Shown here piece by piece: positions 33,181 through 43,319 of a stretch of 64,000 nt of DNA. Made by a program: the position numbers and the translations under genes. The stretch is taken from positions 496,001 through 560,000 of the forward strand of contig OZ025819.1 in assembly GCA_964019425.1 (NCBI GenBank), given 5' to 3'. Under the pieces are notes generated by a model, which did not search any database, was not told where the DNA came from, and worked only from the letters and a program-made list of their open reading frames with translations. This DNA is from Flectonema sp. DT1601 (Eukaryota; Euglenozoa; Diplonemea; Diplonemida; Diplonemidae). Position 1 is the stretch's first letter, and each line of letters starts with the position of its first letter.

Positions 33181-34581
33181 ATGTTGAAAACAGCTGTCGC
33201 CGCTGCAACCATCTGCAGTGTTTCCAGTCTGCATGTCCTCCCTGAGAGAATGAGAGGAGGAAAGCTCGCGGACTTGGTCCCTTCATGGAAGGAAGTAGAC
33301 TCCACAGCAGCAAGTGAAATCTACAATGCACCACTTGATCACTTCAACAGTTCAGTATCAGGAACTATTCCTGTAAGGTATTGGGTTGATAAGTCCTGTT
33401 GGAAGGAAGGTGGTCCAGTTTTCGTTCAAATGGGTGGTGAAGGAGCTGCTGGCCCTGCTTATTGTAGCGAAAGGGAACGTTCCCACGGAGCTGCTGCAGT
33501 GTCTGTAGAACATCGTTACTACGGAGAGTCAACACCTCAAGTTGAGAAACCTCTCTCAGTTGAGTACTTGAAGTACCTTTCAGTTCAACAAAATGCAGCA
33601 GACACGGCAGCGATAATGAACATCGTCAAGAAACAGCTTTCAAGTTCGGGTGACTTGAAGGGATTTTCCTTTGGAGGATCGTACTCGGGTGCCACTTGTG
33701 CCTGGTTTCGTCAGAAGTATCCTGATGTTGTAGCTGGTTGTATCTCTTTAAGTGGAGTAGTTCATGCTATTCATAACTACACGGAGTACGACTCTACAAT
33801 CGCTAAGGCGATATCTCATCCTGACAGTCTCTGCCCTGCAAGACTTCGCAATGCAACTCTCGCATTCGAGCGCGCATTCAGCAGAGGAGATGGAAACCGT
33901 CTCAAGAAGATGTTCAACGCCTCCAACTTGATTGGAACTAAACTTGGCGACTCTGATTTCTTTTATGCGCTGGCTGATGCTCCAGCTTCCCTCGATCAGT
34001 ACGGGAACAAGGCAGAGCTTTGTAAGTATCTGGGTAAACTTCCTGAAACAGCAACAGATGAGCAGAGAATTCAAAACTACAACGACCTAATTGACAAATA
34101 TATGGGAAGCGCATTTGCGAGCAACTGTTTTTATGACTCAGAATGTTTGAAGAACACAACACAAGGATCTGCAAGTGGTGTTGGTAACCGACCTTGGAGG
34201 TGGCAGAAGTGCAGTGAATTAGGATACCTTCAAACAGCTCCAACGAGTGGATCGTTGAGAAGTTCAAAGTATCTGAATATAAGTGCTTTGACTGAACAGT
34301 GCACATACGTCTTTGGCATATCTGAACAGCAACAGTTGAATGCTATTAAAAAATTCAATTCCGAGCATTGGGATATCTTAGAAAAGGAAGCAACCAACAT
34401 CATGTTTTTAGACTTTTCTGACGACCCTTGGCAAAAAGCATCGATGACTTCCGGGACCAGTTCTCTACCATTTTGTATGACCACCTGTGACGGTTGTGGA
34501 CATTGTGGAGCCGGTGCAGGTATCCACGCTATGAAGTGCGACAATGAAGCAGACGCTATGGTTACTGCATGGCTTAAGTAG
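33181..34581 (+). CDS. Serine carboxypeptidase, S28 family, copy 1
   Basis: 466 residues, intronless. I chose the ATG at 33181 because it aligns with copy 2; the open frame upstream is unrelated. A signal peptide (MLKTAVAAATICSVSS) implies a lysosomal or secreted enzyme. The S28 nucleophile is Ser167 in FSFGGSYSGATCAWF; the Asp is probably in DFSDDPW and the His in DGCGHCG near the C-terminus. The S28 family (PRCP, DPP7, TSSP) cleaves after proline or acts as a lysosomal peptidase. The first ~196 codons are almost identical in DNA to copy 2 (three or so substitutions), while the rest is strongly diverged. The Ser after CIS reads Leu here and Ser in copy 2. Confidence 0.9.
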   Translation: MLKTAVAAATICSVSSLHVLPERMRGGKLADLVPSWKEVDSTAASEIYNAPLDHFNSSVSGTIPVRYWVDKSCWKEGGPVFVQMGGEGAAGPAYCSERERSHGAAAVSVEHRYYGESTPQVEKPLSVEYLKYLSVQQNAADTAAIMNIVKKQLSSSGDLKGFSFGGSYSGATCAWFRQKYPDVVAGCISLSGVVHAIHNYTEYDSTIAKAISHPDSLCPARLRNATLAFERAFSRGDGNRLKKMFNASNLIGTKLGDSDFFYALADAPASLDQYGNKAELCKYLGKLPETATDEQRIQNYNDLIDKYMGSAFASNCFYDSECLKNTTQGSASGVGNRPWRWQKCSELGYLQTAPTSGSLRSSKYLNISALTEQCTYVFGISEQQQLNAIKKFNSEHWDILEKEATNIMFLDFSDDPWQKASMTSGTSSLPFCMTTCDGCGHCGAGAGIHAMKCDNEADAMVTAWLK

Positions 34582-34745
34582 TAGGTAGGTGTAGCTACCC
34601 TTTTATTTTATATATTCTTCTTTCAATCTCCGTTGTAAAACAAGCGTGATGTGATAACACTCCACTCCTGCTAATTGCAGTTTAGAAGTTGTTGCTTGTC
34701 AGGTGGTATTATGGAAATCATTTCAGTCAGCTAACTTAAATAACA

Positions 34746-36149
34746 ATGTTGAAAACAGCTGTCACCGCTGCAACCATCTGCAGTGTTTCCAGTCTGCATG
34801 TCCTCCCTGAGAGAATGAGAGGAGGAAAGCTCGCGGACTTGGTCCCTTCATGGAAGGAAGTAGACTCCACAGCAGCAAGTGAAATCTACAATGCACCACT
34901 TGATCACTTCAACAGTTCAGTATCAGGAACTATTCCTGTAAGGTATTGGGTTGATAAGTCCTGTTGGAAGGAAGGTGGTCCAGTTTTCGTTCAAATGGGT
35001 GGTGAGGGAGCTGCTGGCCCTGCTTATTGTAGCGAAAGGGAACGTTCCCACGGAGCTGCTGCAGTGTCTGTAGAACATCGTTACTACGGAGAGTCAACAC
35101 CTCAAGTTGAGAAACCTCTCTCAGTTGAGTACTTGAAGTACCTTTCAGTTCAACAAAATGCAGCAGACACGGCAGCGATAATGAACATCGTCAAGAAACA
35201 GCTTTCAAGTTCGGGTGACTTGAAGGGATTTTCCTTTGGAGGATCGTACTCGGGTGCCACTTGTGCCTGGTTTCGTCAGAAGTATCCTGATGTTGTAGCT
35301 GGTTGTATCTCTTCAAGTGGAGTAGTTCATGCTATTTATGAATACACTCAGTTTGATACAGTTGTAGATAAAGCTATTTCCCACCCTGATAGAACTTGTG
35401 CTGCAAGACTTCGCAATTCTACACTTGCTGTAGAACGCGCTTTTGCAAAAGGAAACGGTGCAGCTGTGAAGAAGTTATTTAACGCTGCTAACTTGATTGG
35501 AACTAAACTTGGTGATGCTGACTTCTTCTATGGGATTACTGATGCCGCAGCACAACTGGATCAATATGGACAAAAGAAAGAACTTTGTAACTTCCTCGAC
35601 AAACTTCCAATGAACGCAACTGATGAAGAACGTATCAGTAACCTGAACGATTTAATTACAAACTACTACGGAGATAAGTTCGTAAGCCAATGTTTTTATG
35701 ATTCAGAATGCCTACTCAAAACTGAAAAAGCAGCATCAAGCTCAGGAATAGGCGCTAAGTCCTGGAGATGGCAAAAGTGCAGTCAACTTGCATACTTACA
35801 ATCTGCTCCTTCGAACAGTTCACTCAGAAGTACTAAATACCTAACAATTGAAAACCTAGCAGAGCAATGTACATATGTATTTGGGTTAACTATGGAACAA
35901 CAACGGAATGCTGTGAAGGAATTCAACTCAAAGCATTGGGACGCCATGGACAAGGAAGCGACGAATATTATGTTCTTGGACTTCTCTGATGATCCTTGGC
36001 AAGCAGCTTCTGTTAACTCAGGAACCTCTACATTACCTTACTGCATGACTACTTGTGATGGATGTGGTCACTGCGGCTCTGGAGCCGGCCCGGCTGCAGC
36101 GAAGTGCAACGCCGAAGCCTCTGCAAAGATCAATGAGTGGCTTCAGTAA
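34746..36149 (+). CDS. Serine carboxypeptidase, S28 family, copy 2
   Basis: 467 residues, 164 bp downstream of copy 1 and in the same direction. Signal peptide, GGSYSG nucleophile motif (Ser167), DFSDDPW and DGCGHCG are all present, so both copies look active. The C-terminal half differs at many positions (for example YTQFDTVVDKAIS versus YDSTIAKAIS), which may change substrate choice. Several N-x-S/T sites suggest glycosylation. Confidence 0.9.
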   Translation: MLKTAVTAATICSVSSLHVLPERMRGGKLADLVPSWKEVDSTAASEIYNAPLDHFNSSVSGTIPVRYWVDKSCWKEGGPVFVQMGGEGAAGPAYCSERERSHGAAAVSVEHRYYGESTPQVEKPLSVEYLKYLSVQQNAADTAAIMNIVKKQLSSSGDLKGFSFGGSYSGATCAWFRQKYPDVVAGCISSSGVVHAIYEYTQFDTVVDKAISHPDRTCAARLRNSTLAVERAFAKGNGAAVKKLFNAANLIGTKLGDADFFYGITDAAAQLDQYGQKKELCNFLDKLPMNATDEERISNLNDLITNYYGDKFVSQCFYDSECLLKTEKAASSSGIGAKSWRWQKCSQLAYLQSAPSNSSLRSTKYLTIENLAEQCTYVFGLTMEQQRNAVKEFNSKHWDAMDKEATNIMFLDFSDDPWQAASVNSGTSTLPYCMTTCDGCGHCGSGAGPAAAKCNAEASAKINEWLQ

Positions 36150-36708
36150 AATTTCGGTCCAAAAAAAAAAAAAAAAAAATGAAATCTGTTCTTTTATAGC
36201 GAATTCTCTCACAAATGTATAATGTGGTGAGCAAACGAAAAAAAAAAAAAAAAAAAAGAAAAAAGAAAAAAAGATTCTCAACGAATGTTCTTGAAATACG
36301 ATCGCTTCTCGCGACAATCTAGAATGAATAATGGGAAACGTTATATAATAAATGTATCTTAGTTTTGTATTGTGATTACACACGTGTGCGTTTTGCTTAA
36401 GATGATTTCATCACCGTACGTGATTGACCTGTGTGACAAATGGAAAAGAACAAGAAAAAACAAGAAAAAAAGAATCGGCAAACTTCACTTTTTTACTTTC
36501 TTACTCACACTTTTATTTTGTTTGTGCGCAACTCGGTACAAAATCCTAATAAAGGAATAGGTTAGTTACCCTTGCCACAATTCTCTTTCTACCGTGTAGG
36601 TACAAAAAAAAAAGAGAATTTCGCAAATGCGTATTTGTTTTTTGATAATAATTATTAGTTACACAATTTTCATTATTAAAGGGTTTTTGAAATTTTCTAA
36701 AAAAGAAA
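36150..36708. other. Intergenic interval, nothing coding seen
   Basis: Two A-runs just after the peptidase stop (about 36161-36179 and 36239-36257) and AT-rich leader before the next ATG. No exon or RNA gene recognised. Confidence 0.5.
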
Positions 36709-38628
36709 ATGGATTCTGTAGAAGACTGGTTAATCTACTCTGGGAAATGTTATGACGAGCACAAGAATAAATTACGAGCAAACAGACTAAAAGAGGAAAT
36801 TTCTCATCTTCGGGACAAGCCAAGAATAACTGATGTTGCTAAAGGTTTAACACGAGGAGGTGCTCCTGTTGAAGTTCGGTTATCGACACCAAGAAAGTCT
36901 CCAGCTCCACCGCCAGATCCTAACGAAGTATATCCGTTCTCACCAGCAATAAACGAAGATTCAAAACATAAAACATCGAGATACTCTTCTCCAATGTGGA
37001 AGCAAAAAAGTAATTCTCACATTAACAACCTTCGAAAACAACAACAGGATTTGGAAGTAGCTTCCCTTCAAAATCCTATGACGAACTCGAACTACAGCGA
37101 CTCAACAAAAAACAGAACACATGGACTCGTATTACATGATCACTTATACAAAACAGATGTAAAAAGAGGCGACAGATTGTTCAGTAAATACGAAGAAATT
37201 CATCACAGCCAGTTACAATCTAAACCAAGGATTAATACATACAAACCTAGTGAAAAAGACACACACATCTATCAAGAATACAAACAACGAAAATTTGCTA
37301 AAAAAGAAGCCGAAGAAATGGCTGCGAGGGAAGTAAAAAAGACTCAAAAGAGAAGTTCATCGGAACCGTTTTTTGAACGTTTTCTCACTGAACACGCTGA
37401 GAAAAAGAAAACAAAAAAAGAATTGGAAGAAGAAAAGGCTCTCGATATCAAACGAAAAGCAACACAGAAGCACATATCAACATATTCTGAAATGCTAGTA
37501 AAGAATTCCAAGCAAATAAAAGACCACAGACAAACTCTAAAACCCCCTCCTCCTAATCCTGACGAAAACGAAATGAGACCTGCAAAAGTAATGACAGAAG
37601 CAGAAATAAAGAAACTTCATCAGAGATTTCATCTGTACACATCGAAGAAAGAAGCTACTCTCTCAAAAATTAGATCAAAACGTGAAAATGAAGAAAATCG
37701 AGAATGTACATTTAATCCATTCAACGCACCAGCAGTTCAACGATCGAATACAAATGAAATGATGACTTCAACAAGAATTAGAACTGGTTCTCTCAGAGAT
37801 AGGAATATGCGCTGGCTCTCTAGACGAGAAGAGAGGCTTACTGTCATGAAGCGAGGTCTGGACAATGAAGAAGTAGAAATATGTACTTTCAGACCGTACG
37901 TTAATCAAGAAATACCAAAGAATATGGTTGACACTCAAACACTTCACGGATATGATGAGTATGTTGTTAGAATGCGAAAGTCAAGAATGCAAAGGGAAGA
38001 AGAAGCAATTCGTAAAAGCAACGCATTCAATACTAAGAAATGGACCGGTCGTAACACAGTTCCTATCGAACCTCGTCTCGGAAGATCTCGTCGCAGCTCA
38101 ATTAGTTCCTTAAATAAACCCGTTGATGTACCAAGTCACACTATTCAACAAAAGTCTTCTGACTATCAAAGTATTGAAGATTACAATATTGCTCTTAGAG
38201 AGTACTATGCATCTCCAGAGTACGCTAGTTGGTGGTATTCAAATCAACAATATTTTACACCTGCTGTTCCTTTAAAAATGAATCAACCAGACATGACTGG
38301 TTTTCATCTTGAAAGAGAAGTTTCAGAGTATGGTGAGAGACAGGTAAGTGCAAGTGGAGGGTCTCGAAGAGTATCATGGAGTAATCATCCACACAGTAAT
38401 ATCAGGTTAGAACGTAACGTCTCTGAAGTACAAATCCCTTGTTCTAATCAAAATACTTACACAGATCCAAATCAATGTTTTGATTCAGGAGATTTTCCAC
38501 CTCCACTCCCTGGTGGCCCTGGTGGTGGAAGTAGTGTTCGCAGTGACCCAGTCTACGAAGCTAGCGATGAAGTTCCAAATAATTATTTCCCAGATTCCCC
38601 CTATGATGATAGTCTGGAACCTGTTTGA
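36709..38628 (+). CDS. Basic protein with TFxPxxN motifs, probably cytoskeletal
   Basis: 639 residues, intronless. Highly charged and largely helical or disordered. Two copies of a C-T-F-x-P-x-x-N motif occur (ECTFNPFN, ~residue 331; ICTFRPYVN, ~391). This motif recurs in poorly characterised protist proteins linked to flagella and microtubules, an association I recall only loosely. The C-terminal ~100 residues are Pro/Gly-rich (FPPPLPGGPGGGS). Lys/Glu-rich stretches at ~200-270 are predicted helix. Cytoskeletal role is inference. Confidence 0.75.
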   Translation: MDSVEDWLIYSGKCYDEHKNKLRANRLKEEISHLRDKPRITDVAKGLTRGGAPVEVRLSTPRKSPAPPPDPNEVYPFSPAINEDSKHKTSRYSSPMWKQKSNSHINNLRKQQQDLEVASLQNPMTNSNYSDSTKNRTHGLVLHDHLYKTDVKRGDRLFSKYEEIHHSQLQSKPRINTYKPSEKDTHIYQEYKQRKFAKKEAEEMAAREVKKTQKRSSSEPFFERFLTEHAEKKKTKKELEEEKALDIKRKATQKHISTYSEMLVKNSKQIKDHRQTLKPPPPNPDENEMRPAKVMTEAEIKKLHQRFHLYTSKKEATLSKIRSKRENEENRECTFNPFNAPAVQRSNTNEMMTSTRIRTGSLRDRNMRWLSRREERLTVMKRGLDNEEVEICTFRPYVNQEIPKNMVDTQTLHGYDEYVVRMRKSRMQREEEAIRKSNAFNTKKWTGRNTVPIEPRLGRSRRSSISSLNKPVDVPSHTIQQKSSDYQSIEDYNIALREYYASPEYASWWYSNQQYFTPAVPLKMNQPDMTGFHLEREVSEYGERQVSASGGSRRVSWSNHPHSNIRLERNVSEVQIPCSNQNTYTDPNQCFDSGDFPPPLPGGPGGGSSVRSDPVYEASDEVPNNYFPDSPYDDSLEPV

Positions 38629-38892
38629 GTTCCTTGTGATATAAAATAGTATTTTAGTTGTCCTGTAATTCCGAAAATTAGATTTTTTTATTATTTTTTA
38701 TTAAAAATAAGAAACACGAAACATAGATCTTGAGAATCCCCTAAAATTATAATTACTTTGCTGTTATTTCTTCATTCCAGAAAACAACAACAACACAAAA
38801 AAAAAAAAAGAAACTTGACTACCCACCACGACAGGAAGCAACTTGTTATTATTTTCTTTCATACATTTAGATTACTGATTGTTTTAATTAAA

Positions 38893-39765
38893 ATGTCTTC
38901 AAGCCTTGAACTAAAGCACACTGCTCCTGCACACGGAGCTCCTGCACACGCGGGTGTGGATATGCCAGAAGACGACAAGACTCCAGTGATGTTCGTTCCT
39001 TGTCACCTTCACTTTCTTCGTTACTTACTGGGATTGTTGTTGTTTCCATTTACGGTTTTCATTTGCTGGAGAACTGTTCGTCCCAAGGAGTCACTAATCA
39101 TTACTTGTTATGGAAGACTTTGGAAAGTAATTGAAGAACCAGGATGTTATTGTATCATTCCATACGGATGTGCTTTCGAAGTCGTCACCACGAAGCAAAT
39201 TACCATCGACTTGGAACAGAGTTGTGGAAAGACAACGATCGCTGATCTGAATGGGAATCCAGTTGTTGTTGGAGCTATCATCACTTATCAGATTACTGAT
39301 TCTGTGAAGGCATTCTTTAACGTAAATAATGTTCACGAGTTCATCAGAGTCAACGCACAGACTGCCCTGAAGAGAGTAGTGTCACAGTACCCATACGAAT
39401 CTACTGACCCACATGTTCCATCGTTGAAGAACTCGTCTCACGAGATTAGCCAAACTCTGTCCACAATGCTTCGTGAAAGAGTTCACATTGCTGGTGTTGC
39501 AATCAACGTCTTTGATTTGTCTGATTTGTACTACGCTCCTGAAATTGCTGCGGCTATGCTTCAAAGACAACAGGCTCAAGCAACCATTGATGCACGTAAG
39601 CTAATCGTCACTGGTGCTGTTGAGATTGTGAGTGGTGCGATTGAAGGTCTCAGCAAGAAGAACATCAAAATCTCTTCAGAAGAAGCAGCGAAGTTGTCTG
39701 GAAACCTGCTCTGCGTCATTTGCAGCGAGTCAAACGTACAGAACGTTCTTCCTCTGAGTCAGTAA
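38893..39765 (+). CDS. SPFH/band-7 (stomatin-like) protein, copy 1
   Basis: 290 residues from the ATG at 38893 (the longer frame upstream is leader). One membrane hairpin or helix (FLRYLLGLLLFPFTVFICW, ~38-56) is followed by an SPFH domain (ESLIITCYGRLWKV, VEVVTTKQITIDL-like, GNPVVVGAIITYQITDS, RVNAQTALKRVVSQYPYES) and a C-terminal helix with Ala/Gln repeats (AAAMLQRQQAQATIDARK). SPFH proteins form cholesterol-rich membrane scaffolds. Copy 1 has a unique His/Ala-rich N-terminus (APAHGAPAHAG); from residue ~30 on it is nearly identical to copies 2 and 3. Confidence 0.9.
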   Translation: MSSSLELKHTAPAHGAPAHAGVDMPEDDKTPVMFVPCHLHFLRYLLGLLLFPFTVFICWRTVRPKESLIITCYGRLWKVIEEPGCYCIIPYGCAFEVVTTKQITIDLEQSCGKTTIADLNGNPVVVGAIITYQITDSVKAFFNVNNVHEFIRVNAQTALKRVVSQYPYESTDPHVPSLKNSSHEISQTLSTMLRERVHIAGVAINVFDLSDLYYAPEIAAAMLQRQQAQATIDARKLIVTGAVEIVSGAIEGLSKKNIKISSEEAAKLSGNLLCVICSESNVQNVLPLSQ

Positions 39766-39888
39766 GTTGATTACGTGGTCATTCGAATTTTCAGCACCTT
39801 TTCACGAAATTTGTTGTTCCCTATTACGATCAAAGGGTCAACAAAAAACTAAAAAAAAAGAAAATTAAAAAAAACACTGAATCTATTC

Positions 39889-39921
<33 letters not shown>

Positions 39922-40375
39922 GAAAGCGAAAGCTGATGGGTAAGGTAAGGTCGTGAGAAAAAAAAGTTTTTTTTGTGAAAGAAGTGGTATGCTCGTGCGT
40001 TGATCTAAGATTGTTGGGTTTTCCCTTCAGTTAGTTTCTTACTCCTTCAATCTGGTTTTTTAAAAAAGGAAAATTTCCCTCTCTCAAGTTTATTTTTTTT
40101 TTTTTTTGCGGTAAGTCTAAGAAATTACTAATACAACTAAACTAAACTAACTACAAAAATAAAAACCTCTTAGTAAAAAGTATGAAGAGTGATTGTTTCT
40201 CCCATTATTCGCTTATTGTTTTCCTATTAAGATTCATTCATGAGAGAAGAAGAAAGGGGGAAAAAAAAATTAAAGAAGAAAAAAATTAAATTAAATTCCC
40301 AAATTTTAGTTGTCTCGACCACACGCATGTTTTGACCCCTCTAGCTTAACCTGTCACCAAAGGAAAAAGAAAATA

Positions 40376-40409
<34 letters not shown>

Positions 40410-40584
40410 CCTGCAAGTTGCTTCATCTCAATAACAAGTTTTTCTCAATGGGCTTAAATCGGATTGCTGTAGTGTGACTATGTTTAATCAAATGTTTTCT
40501 TGACAGGTTCGAAAAAGTACAAAAAAAATAAAACACATAATCCAGTCAACATTAATTCAACAGACCCATTTACATATATAAACC
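39766..40584. other. Intergenic interval between SPFH copies 1 and 2
   Basis: Long T-run (about 39892-39919) and A-run (about 40380-40408). From about 40170 onward it matches the region upstream of copy 3, marking the left part of the duplicated unit. No exon. Confidence 0.6.
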
Positions 40585-41421
40585 ATGACTGACAAAGGTG
40601 TGCAACCTAGGGACATTCCAGAAGACGACGACAAGACTCCAGTGATGTTCGTTCCTTGTCACCTTCACTTTCTTCGTTACTTACTGGGATTATTGTTGTT
40701 GCCATTAACGATTTTTATTTGCTGGAGAACTGTTCGTCCCAAGGAGTCACTAATCATTACTTGTTATGGAAGACTTTGGAAAGTAATTGAAGAACCAGGA
40801 TGTTATTGTATCATTCCATACGGATGTGCTTTCGAAGTCGTCACCACGAAGCAAATTACCATCGACTTGGAACAGAGTTGTGGAAAGACAACGATCGCTG
40901 ATCTGAATGGGAATCCAGTTGTTGTTGGAGCTATCATCACTTATCAGATTACTGATTCTGTGAAGGCATTCTTTAACGTAAATAACGTTCACGAGTTCAT
41001 CAGAGTCAACGCACAGACTGCCCTGAAGAGAGTAGTGTCACAGTACCCATACGAATCTACTGACCCACATGTTCCATCGTTGAAGAACTCGTCTCACGAG
41101 ATTAGCCAAACACTGTCCTCAATGCTTCGTGAAAGAGTTCACATTGCTGGTGTTGCAATCAACGTCTTTGATTTGTCTGATTTGTACTACGCTCCTGAGA
41201 TTGCTGCGGCTATGCTTCAAAGACAACAGGCTCAAGCGACCATTGATGCACGTAAGCTAATCGTCACTGGTGCTGTTGAGATTGTGAGTGGTGCGATTGA
41301 AGGTCTCAGCAAGAAGAACATCAAAATGTCTTCAGAAGAAGCAGCGAAGTTGTCTGGAAACCTGCTCTGCGTCATTTGCAGCGAGTCAAACGTACAGAAC
41401 GTTCTTCCTCTGAGTCAGTAA
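40585..41421 (+). CDS. SPFH/band-7 (stomatin-like) protein, copy 2
   Basis: 278 residues, intronless. N-terminus MTDKGVQPRDIPEDDD differs from copy 1; the membrane helix reads LLLLPLTIF rather than LLLFPFTVF. The SPFH body is identical in protein to copies 1 and 3 except at a few sites (SSMLRER versus STMLRER; NIKMSSEE). TATA-like TATATAAA lies 4-11 bases before the ATG. Confidence 0.9.
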   Translation: MTDKGVQPRDIPEDDDKTPVMFVPCHLHFLRYLLGLLLLPLTIFICWRTVRPKESLIITCYGRLWKVIEEPGCYCIIPYGCAFEVVTTKQITIDLEQSCGKTTIADLNGNPVVVGAIITYQITDSVKAFFNVNNVHEFIRVNAQTALKRVVSQYPYESTDPHVPSLKNSSHEISQTLSSMLRERVHIAGVAINVFDLSDLYYAPEIAAAMLQRQQAQATIDARKLIVTGAVEIVSGAIEGLSKKNIKMSSEEAAKLSGNLLCVICSESNVQNVLPLSQ

Positions 41422-42162
41422 GGTAATTCTTTGCTCATTCACTGATTCTTTTTTCTCTTTTGTACAAAATCATTTTTCTTGTTTCCCCGACAAAATGCAA
41501 AATAAACAAGAAAGCCATCTTTATGTAACTATTCATCTCTGTGAGGAGATAATTAGTGTACATTTTTTTTTTTTTTTTTTTTTTTGCACTTTATTATTTC
41601 ATGTTAAGGATGCGTTAGTATTGTATCTCTGTTGCTGCTCTTCTGATGTACTCAGACTGCCTACCACATGTTTCCTGCATTTTTCAATTGTCAGACTTAG
41701 GGGGTGGTGGAAAAAATCTCTGTGCGCCACGATCAACAAAATATAGCTTATCACTTTTACGTGGAGCCAGTGGAAAAAAAAAACTCTTAGTAAAAAATAT
41801 GAAGAGTTATTGTTTCTCCCATTATTCGCTTATTGTTTTCCTATTATGATTCATAAGGGAAGAAGAAAGGAAAAAAAAAAAAAAAAAAGAAGAAAAAAAT
41901 TAAATTAAATTCCCAAATTTTAGTTGTCTCGACAACTCGCGTTTTGACCCCTCTAGCTTAACCTGTCCTAACTGTCACCAAAAGAAAGAGAAAAAGTTTT
42001 TTATTAAAAAACAAAGCCTTCTTCATCTCAATAACAAGTTTTTCTCAATGGGCTTAAATCGGATTGCTGTAGTGTGACTATGTTTAATCATCAATGTTTT
42101 CTTGACAGGTTCGAAAAAGTACAAAAAAAATAAAACACATAATTCAGTCAACATTAATTCAA

Positions 42163-42455
42163 GATCTTATCTTTGTTGGTATTCCGCGTTCACTGATATA
42201 TTTATATAGGGAGACTGTGTTAAATGGTAAAAGAAATAACCATGCTGACGTGGTTGGCTGAGAAGGGCAAACGCGATGAGTAGGACAGGCCTGACACCGC
42301 AGTGTCCCCCTTGCTTTCTTCACTAAAGAGGGCTGGGTAAGGGGAATGGTCCGAAGAAAGATTGTTTTTAATCTTAGCCCGAAACCAACTTGTTTGTTGT
42401 CCTACGAATTTTTGCTTTTTTTTTTGACTGACTGATAATTATTAATACTATCTAA
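42163..42455 (+). ncRNA. 293-bp insertion resembling a Pol III-type RNA gene
   Basis: Present upstream of SPFH copy 3 and absent at the matching site of copy 2 (between CATTAATTCAA and CAGACCCATTTA). It has a TATA-like block TATATTTATATA (42197-42208), then ~200 bases of higher GC, ending in a T10 run (42416-42425). Pairings include GTAGGACA (42280-42287) with TGTCCTAC (42398-42405), hairpins GACAC/GTGTC, AAGATT/AATCTT and AACCA/TGGTT, and GGGCT/AGCCC. I could not match RNase P/MRP, SRP, U1-U6 or U3 signatures. It may be an unassigned small RNA gene or a short mobile element. Confidence 0.45.
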
Positions 42456-42479
42456 CAGACCCATTTACTTATATAAATC

Positions 42480-43319
42480 ATGGCTGACCATAAAGGTGTG
42501 CAACTTAGGGACATTCCAGAAGACGACGACAAGACTCCAGTGATGTTCGTTCCTTGTCACCTTCACTTTCTTCGTTACTTACTGGGATTATTGTTGTTGC
42601 CATTAACGATTTTTATTTGCTGGAGAACTGTTCGTCCCAAGGAGTCACTAATCATTACTTGTTATGGAAGACTTTGGAAAGTAATTGAAGAACCAGGATG
42701 TTATTGTATCATTCCATACGGATGTGCTTTCGAAGTCGTCACCACGAAGCAAATTACCATCGACTTGGAACAGAGTTGTGGAAAGACAACGATCGCTGAT
42801 CTGAATGGGAATCCAGTTGTTGTTGGAGCTATCATCACTTATCAGATTACTGATTCTGTGAAGGCATTCTTTAACGTAAATAACGTTCACGAGTTCATCA
42901 GAGTCAACGCACAGACTGCCCTGAAGAGAGTAGTGTCACAGTACCCATACGAATCTACTGACCCACATGTTCCATCGTTGAAGAACTCGTCTCACGAGAT
43001 TAGCCAAACTCTGTCCTCAATGCTTCGTGAAAGAGTTCACATTGCTGGTGTTGCAATCAACGTCTTTGATTTGTCTGATTTGTACTACGCTCCTGAGATT
43101 GCTGCGGCTATGCTTCAAAGACAACAGGCTCAAGCGACCATTGATGCACGTAAGCTAATCGTTACTGGTGCTGTTGAGATTGTGAGTGGTGCGATTGAAG
43201 GTCTCAGCAAGAAGAACATCAATATGTCTTCAGACGAAGCAGCGAAGTTGTCTGGAAACCTGCTCTGCGTCATTTGCAGCGAGTCAAACGTACAGAACGT
43301 TCTTCCTCTGAGTCAGTAA
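42480..43319 (+). CDS. SPFH/band-7 (stomatin-like) protein, copy 3
   Basis: 279 residues, intronless. Nearly identical to copy 2 (MADHKGVQLRDIPEDDD start; NINMSSDEA in place of NIKMSSEEA). Domain layout as in copy 1. Preserved synonymous sites across the three copies point to very recent duplication or ongoing gene conversion. Its upstream region is unlike copy 2 because of the 293-bp insertion, so expression may differ. Confidence 0.9.
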   Translation: MADHKGVQLRDIPEDDDKTPVMFVPCHLHFLRYLLGLLLLPLTIFICWRTVRPKESLIITCYGRLWKVIEEPGCYCIIPYGCAFEVVTTKQITIDLEQSCGKTTIADLNGNPVVVGAIITYQITDSVKAFFNVNNVHEFIRVNAQTALKRVVSQYPYESTDPHVPSLKNSSHEISQTLSSMLRERVHIAGVAINVFDLSDLYYAPEIAAAMLQRQQAQATIDARKLIVTGAVEIVSGAIEGLSKKNINMSSDEAAKLSGNLLCVICSESNVQNVLPLSQ

